Assembly: GCA_036272735.1 (NCBI GenBank)
Contig: DATAYF010000161.1
Coordinates: 1 to 9,249, forward strand
From: DATAYF01 sp036272735
GTDB taxonomy: Bacteria > Chloroflexota > Ktedonobacteria > Ktedonobacterales > Ktedonobacteraceae
DNA length: 9,249 nucleotides
Direction: 5' to 3'
Each line of letters opens with the position of its first letter. The first letter of the stretch is position 1. A model generated the notes under the pieces. The model did not search any database and was not told where the DNA came from. It was given only the letters and a program-made list of their open reading frames with translations. Below, piece by piece: positions 7,011 through 9,249 of this stretch. A program made the translations under genes and the position numbers.

Positions 7011-7029
7011 GCTAACTCAAGCTTTGCGC
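7004..7029 (-). promoter_or_regulatory. Alternative 10-bp hairpin around the etfA stop codon
   Basis: GCGCAAAGCT (7004-7013) and AGCTTTGCGC (7020-7029) are perfectly complementary, with a 6-base loop that on the mRNA reads UGAGUU and begins with the etfA UGA stop. Bases 7004-7010 are also needed by the 20-bp hairpin at 6968-7010, so the two structures exclude each other. A ribosome ending at the stop would disrupt this one and favour the other. Confidence 0.5.
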
Positions 7030-7985
7030 TGCTTCACTTCATCCGCGAGTTTGGGCAGGATGGTCAACGCATCGCCTATAATACCAAGATCGGCAACTGA
7101 GAAGATTGGCGCATTCTCATCCTTATTGATGGCAACGATGTACTTCGACCCTTTCATACCGGCAAGGTGCTGAATTGCCCCACTGATACCGGCGGCCACG
7201 TATAGCGTCGGCTTCACCGTTTTTCCAGTCTGACCAACCTGATAGCTGTATGGGAGCCAACCCGCGTCAACAATCGCGCGTGTCGCGCCAGGAGCGCCAC
7301 CGAGCACGGCCGCGAGTTCTTCGACGTAGTGATAATTTTCAGCTTTGCCTAGTCCACGTCCACCGCTGACGATCACGCTGGCATCTTCCAGTGCTGGCCC
7401 CTCGCTTTTCACTTCGACCGTTTCCAGCACCTTGATGGTCTTTGTTTCGCCGCTGATTGTGGCCTGGATTTGCTCGACCTCGGCCGTTCGATCTGCGTAG
7501 CGTTCAACGGCAAAAGCCTTGGGCCGTGTGAGCACAATGCCGGTACCCTGCTGTGGATGGGTTGCTGTGACCACCGTTTCTCCACCCCATGGTACAGTGA
7601 CTTGCAATTTGCCGTCGGCCTCGAATGCCAGGTCGGTCGCATCGGTAATCAGGCCCATGTTGTTGCGGATATTCAAACGAGCCGCAATATCGCGCAATTC
7701 GTATGTTGTTGCCATCAGCAAAAGATCGGGTTGCTGCTGTTTGAGCAGGTTGCTCAGCGTCTCGACGGCGGGCAACGTTAAGTATTCGTCATAGGCGGCG
7801 TCGGCGTGTATATACACTTTTTCCGCACCATACTCGCCCAATGTCGGCGCAACCTCTGCGGCTGCGGCTCCTAATACGATAGCCTCAGCGCGCCCTAATT
7901 TGGCGGCCTTACCCAGCACTTCTAGCGATGAGCGTGCGGCAGCACCGTTTTCTACTTCGACGACCACCCAGATAGTTTTTGACAT
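7017..7985 (-). CDS. etfA: Electron transfer flavoprotein subunit alpha
   Basis: 322 residues, usual family length. Together with EtfB it forms the FAD-carrying heterodimer that shuttles electrons from acyl-CoA dehydrogenases to the membrane oxidoreductase. Seen: N-terminal alpha/beta domain (to about 185); SGGRGLG at 207-213; QVGQTGKTV at 249-257; and the family signature LYVAAGISGAIQH at 261-273 followed by KYIVAINKDENAPIF, which cradles FAD. Start: AGGAGGG (7992-7998) is 6 bases before the ATG at 7985 but touches the in-frame ATG at 7991, so 7985 is preferred. The gene begins 11 bases after the etfB stop, and its ribosome-binding site overlaps that stop, which suggests translational coupling. 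The UGA stop lies in the loop of an alternative hairpin. Confidence 0.96.
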   Translation of the reverse strand: MSKTIWVVVEVENGAAARSSLEVLGKAAKLGRAEAIVLGAAAAEVAPTLGEYGAEKVYIHADAAYDEYLTLPAVETLSNLLKQQQPDLLLMATTYELRDIAARLNIRNNMGLITDATDLAFEADGKLQVTVPWGGETVVTATHPQQGTGIVLTRPKAFAVERYADRTAEVEQIQATISGETKTIKVLETVEVKSEGPALEDASVIVSGGRGLGKAENYHYVEELAAVLGGAPGATRAIVDAGWLPYSYQVGQTGKTVKPTLYVAAGISGAIQHLAGMKGSKYIVAINKDENAPIFSVADLGIIGDALTILPKLADEVKQRKA

Positions 7986-7991
7986 GCTCAT

Positions 7992-7998
7992 CCCTCCT
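7992..7998 (-). promoter_or_regulatory. Ribosome-binding site of etfA overlapping the etfB stop
   Basis: AGGAGGG, with its AG inside the etfB TAG stop (7997-7999). The distance to ATG 7985 is 6 bases and to ATG 7991 zero, which decides for the inner start. Confidence 0.8.
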
Positions 7999-8782
7999 AA
8001 AGTAACTGGTAACGCTGCAAGAAGTCGGCAATCTGCTGCGCCGCGTTGCCATCGTCCTTCACAATTTGTCCGGCGGCGCGTGCCTCAGCCTTGCCAACCA
8101 CGATTACCTGTTCGCGTGCGCCTGCATCGCCGACCAGCGCGGAGTCGATGCCCAGGTCCGCCAACGTGAATTGGTTGAAGGGCTTCTTCTTCGCGGTCAT
8201 AATACCCTTCATGGTGGGGTAGATGGCCTCGTAGGAGCCGCTAGCAACGGTTACGACAGCCGGAAGCGACGCTTCAACGGTCTTATAGCCGGTGGGGATG
8301 ACGCGTTTGATGACGGCTTTGGAGCCTTCGACGGTAATTTCACGCGCGAAGGTCAACTGGGGTATGCCCAAAAATTCTGCAATGCCGCCGGGCACCATGC
8401 CAGTGTAACCGTCGGTGCTCTCCGTCGAGCAGAAAACCAGATCTGCGCCCTCTTTTTTGACGACTGCGGACAACACGCGTGCCGTGGCAATCGCATCGGA
8501 ACCAGACAGCGCCGGATCAGTGACCAGGATGGCACGATCTGCACCCATGGCTAAGGCGCGACGCATGCCCTCTTGCGCGGATGCCGGACCCATGCTGAGC
8601 GCGACCACTTCACTGCTGCCTAGTGTGTCGCGCAGCTTGATGGCCGCTGAAATAGTGCTCTCATCACCTGGGTCAAGCACAAGCGAAACTCCACTACGCA
8701 CAAGATGCTTGGTCGTGGGATCAAGTTGGCTGACCGTGGTATTGGGATCAGGTACTTGTTTTATACACACAAAAATCTTCAT
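7997..8782 (-). CDS. etfB: Electron transfer flavoprotein subunit beta
   Basis: 261 residues, usual length; first gene of the leftward operon. Partner of EtfA; in relatives it binds AMP (or a second flavin in bifurcating types) and carries the loop that docks to dehydrogenases. Seen: KIFVCIKQVPDP at the N-terminus; DPGDESTISAAIKL (37-50); GPASAQEGMRRALAMGADRAILVTDP (65-90); STDGYTGMVPG (122-132); the ETF-beta signature region at about 157-179, ending LPAVVTVA; and the recognition-loop region YPTMKGIMTAKKKP (188-201). The acidic residues usual in the signature are replaced by PTGYK (163-167). ATG 8782 has GAGG (8793-8796) 10 bases upstream. The linked EMO gene favours an ordinary electron-carrying ETF over a bifurcating one, but this is inference. 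Confidence 0.96.
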   Translation of the reverse strand: MKIFVCIKQVPDPNTTVSQLDPTTKHLVRSGVSLVLDPGDESTISAAIKLRDTLGSSEVVALSMGPASAQEGMRRALAMGADRAILVTDPALSGSDAIATARVLSAVVKKEGADLVFCSTESTDGYTGMVPGGIAEFLGIPQLTFAREITVEGSKAVIKRVIPTGYKTVEASLPAVVTVASGSYEAIYPTMKGIMTAKKKPFNQFTLADLGIDSALVGDAGAREQVIVVGKAEARAAGQIVKDDGNAAQQIADFLQRYQLL

Positions 8783-8790
8783 TGTACAAT
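8781..8790. promoter_or_regulatory. Perfect palindrome ATTGTACAAT over the etfB start
   Basis: A 10-base self-complementary site that overlaps the etfB ATG (8780-8782) by two bases. Its half ATTGTAC recurs at 8860-8866 in the -10 region of the etfB promoter. Possible operator pair; also compatible with chance. Confidence 0.3.
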
Positions 8791-8859
8791 TGCCTCGTCT
8801 TTTATGATGGTAGGACGTGGAGAATACAGAGAAACAACAGCGTTCCTCCAGGCTATCCT

Positions 8860-8889
8860 ATTGTACCTGTACCGAAAAGAGAGTGTCAA
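8860..8889 (-). promoter_or_regulatory. Sigma-70-type promoter of the etfB-etfA-EMO operon
   Basis: On the minus strand a consensus -35 TTGACA (8884-8889) is followed after 18 bases by TACAAT (8860-8865), one mismatch from TATAAT. Predicted start near 8853, leader about 70 bases. A tandem GGTACA-GGTACA overlaps the spacer and the first bases of the -10 box, a plausible repressor contact site. Confidence 0.7.
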
Positions 8890-9041
8890 CGTTGCCAGCT
8901 AACACAAATATGTCCCTGGGAACACAGGGCTTTTCAAAAAATAATGAAGAGGGATCATTTGCGATGGTAATGATTGAGGCTATGACCGATCCTCAGAGTC
9001 AGAAAGATACTTTACTATTTCTCTGATTTTTTTGACAAATA
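8890..9041. other. Intergenic region upstream of the ETF promoter
   Basis: No gene with a ribosome-binding site was found. Short open frames cross it on the plus strand, but all lack a credible start. One carries a cysteine cluster, described as a finding. Confidence 0.4.
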
Positions 9042-9070
9042 TTGCATTGCTATGACAAATAGTTTATAGT
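9042..9070 (+). promoter_or_regulatory. Candidate rightward promoter with flanking TGACAAATA repeats
   Basis: TTGCAT (9042-9047), 17 bases, TATAGT (9065-9070). Two copies of TGACAAATA (9033-9041 and 9053-9061) lie 20 bases apart, one just upstream of the -35 and one in the spacer. No coding start with a ribosome-binding site follows before the window ends, so the target is unknown. Confidence 0.35.
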
Positions 9071-9108
9071 AGGGGTGTCTCATTAATCTTCTTATGAGGC
9101 ATACTCCT
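9071..9108 (+). other. Stem-loop just after the candidate promoter
   Basis: TGTCTCAT (9076-9083) pairs with ATGAGGCA (9094-9101), one G-U. After a two-base bulge AGGGG (9071-9075) pairs with CTCCT (9104-9108). It could be a leader structure for a rightward transcript or a weak terminator for a leftward gene; there is no U-tract beside it. Confidence 0.3.
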
Positions 9109-9166
9109 AAACCATGTCCCTCTTAATGAAATTGCACTCAGCTCACTTGTTCCTTTCCCACTCTCC

Positions 9167-9247
9167 CTACGAGTACGCCATGTACTGGTGCCAAAATCTT
9201 GGACACATTTCAGTCCAATCTAAACAACTTCCATCTGGCTTGCCTGG
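9167..9247 (-). CDS. Possible 3' end of a leftward gene (5' partial), unidentified
   Basis: A minus-strand frame enters from the right edge and ends at a TAG (9167-9169), giving 26 residues ending CLDWTEMCPRFWHQYMAYS. The mix of Cys, Trp and aromatic residues looks protein-like, but this is too short to identify or to tell from a chance open frame. Confidence 0.2.
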   Translation of the reverse strand, partial: PGKPDGSCLDWTEMCPRFWHQYMAYS

Positions 9248-9249
9248 AG

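Noticed and set aside
8066..8554. 162-codon plus-strand open frame
   Set aside because: Antisense to etfB, whose family motifs are continuous; no ribosome-binding site.
8817..9026. 69-codon plus-strand open frame after the ETF operon
   Set aside because: No ribosome-binding site, crosses the ETF promoter, and the translation shows no recognisable motif.

Overview
The window looks like chromosomal DNA from a bacterium of moderate GC content that gains energy by respiratory fatty-acid (acyl-CoA) oxidation. The protein styles and the order etfB-etfA-ETF:menaquinone oxidoreductase suggest Chloroflexota, perhaps Ktedonobacteria. That assignment is an inference from family resemblance, not something read directly from a marker gene.

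Layout. Bases 1-290 hold a strongly self-complementary stretch that looks like the right end of an IS200/IS605-type (TnpB-associated) element, including its guide-RNA scaffold; any transposase or nuclease gene would lie outside the window. Bases 465-3063 carry a rightward set of three closely packed genes: an acyl-CoA dehydrogenase, a small T4-polynucleotide-kinase-like P-loop kinase, and a nucleotidyltransferase. Between this set and the convergent CorC/HlyC-type CNNM-CBS membrane protein (3208-4506, minus strand) lie two hairpins without U-tracts. A leftward operon fills 4767-8782: etfB, etfA, a long perfect hairpin, then a membrane-bound Fe-S oxidoreductase of the EtfD/EMO type. It has a well-formed sigma-70 promoter at 8860-8889 and a classical terminator at 4719-4759. 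Bases 8890-9249 are mostly intergenic, with a candidate rightward promoter and possibly the last codons of a leftward gene that enters from the right edge.

How the parts fit. The acyl-CoA dehydrogenase oxidises an acyl-CoA thioester and passes electrons to the EtfAB flavoprotein. The EMO-type protein, with two [4Fe-4S] motifs, two CCG cysteine-rich domains and a membrane domain with candidate heme histidines, would pass them on to menaquinone. The kinase and nucleotidyltransferase have no evident role in this pathway and may form a separate nucleic-acid or small-molecule modifying pair.

The most unusual signals are the nested, mutually exclusive hairpins around the etfA stop codon, the structured RNA at the left edge, and the kinase/nucleotidyltransferase pair. 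I found no tRNA, rRNA or CRISPR array.
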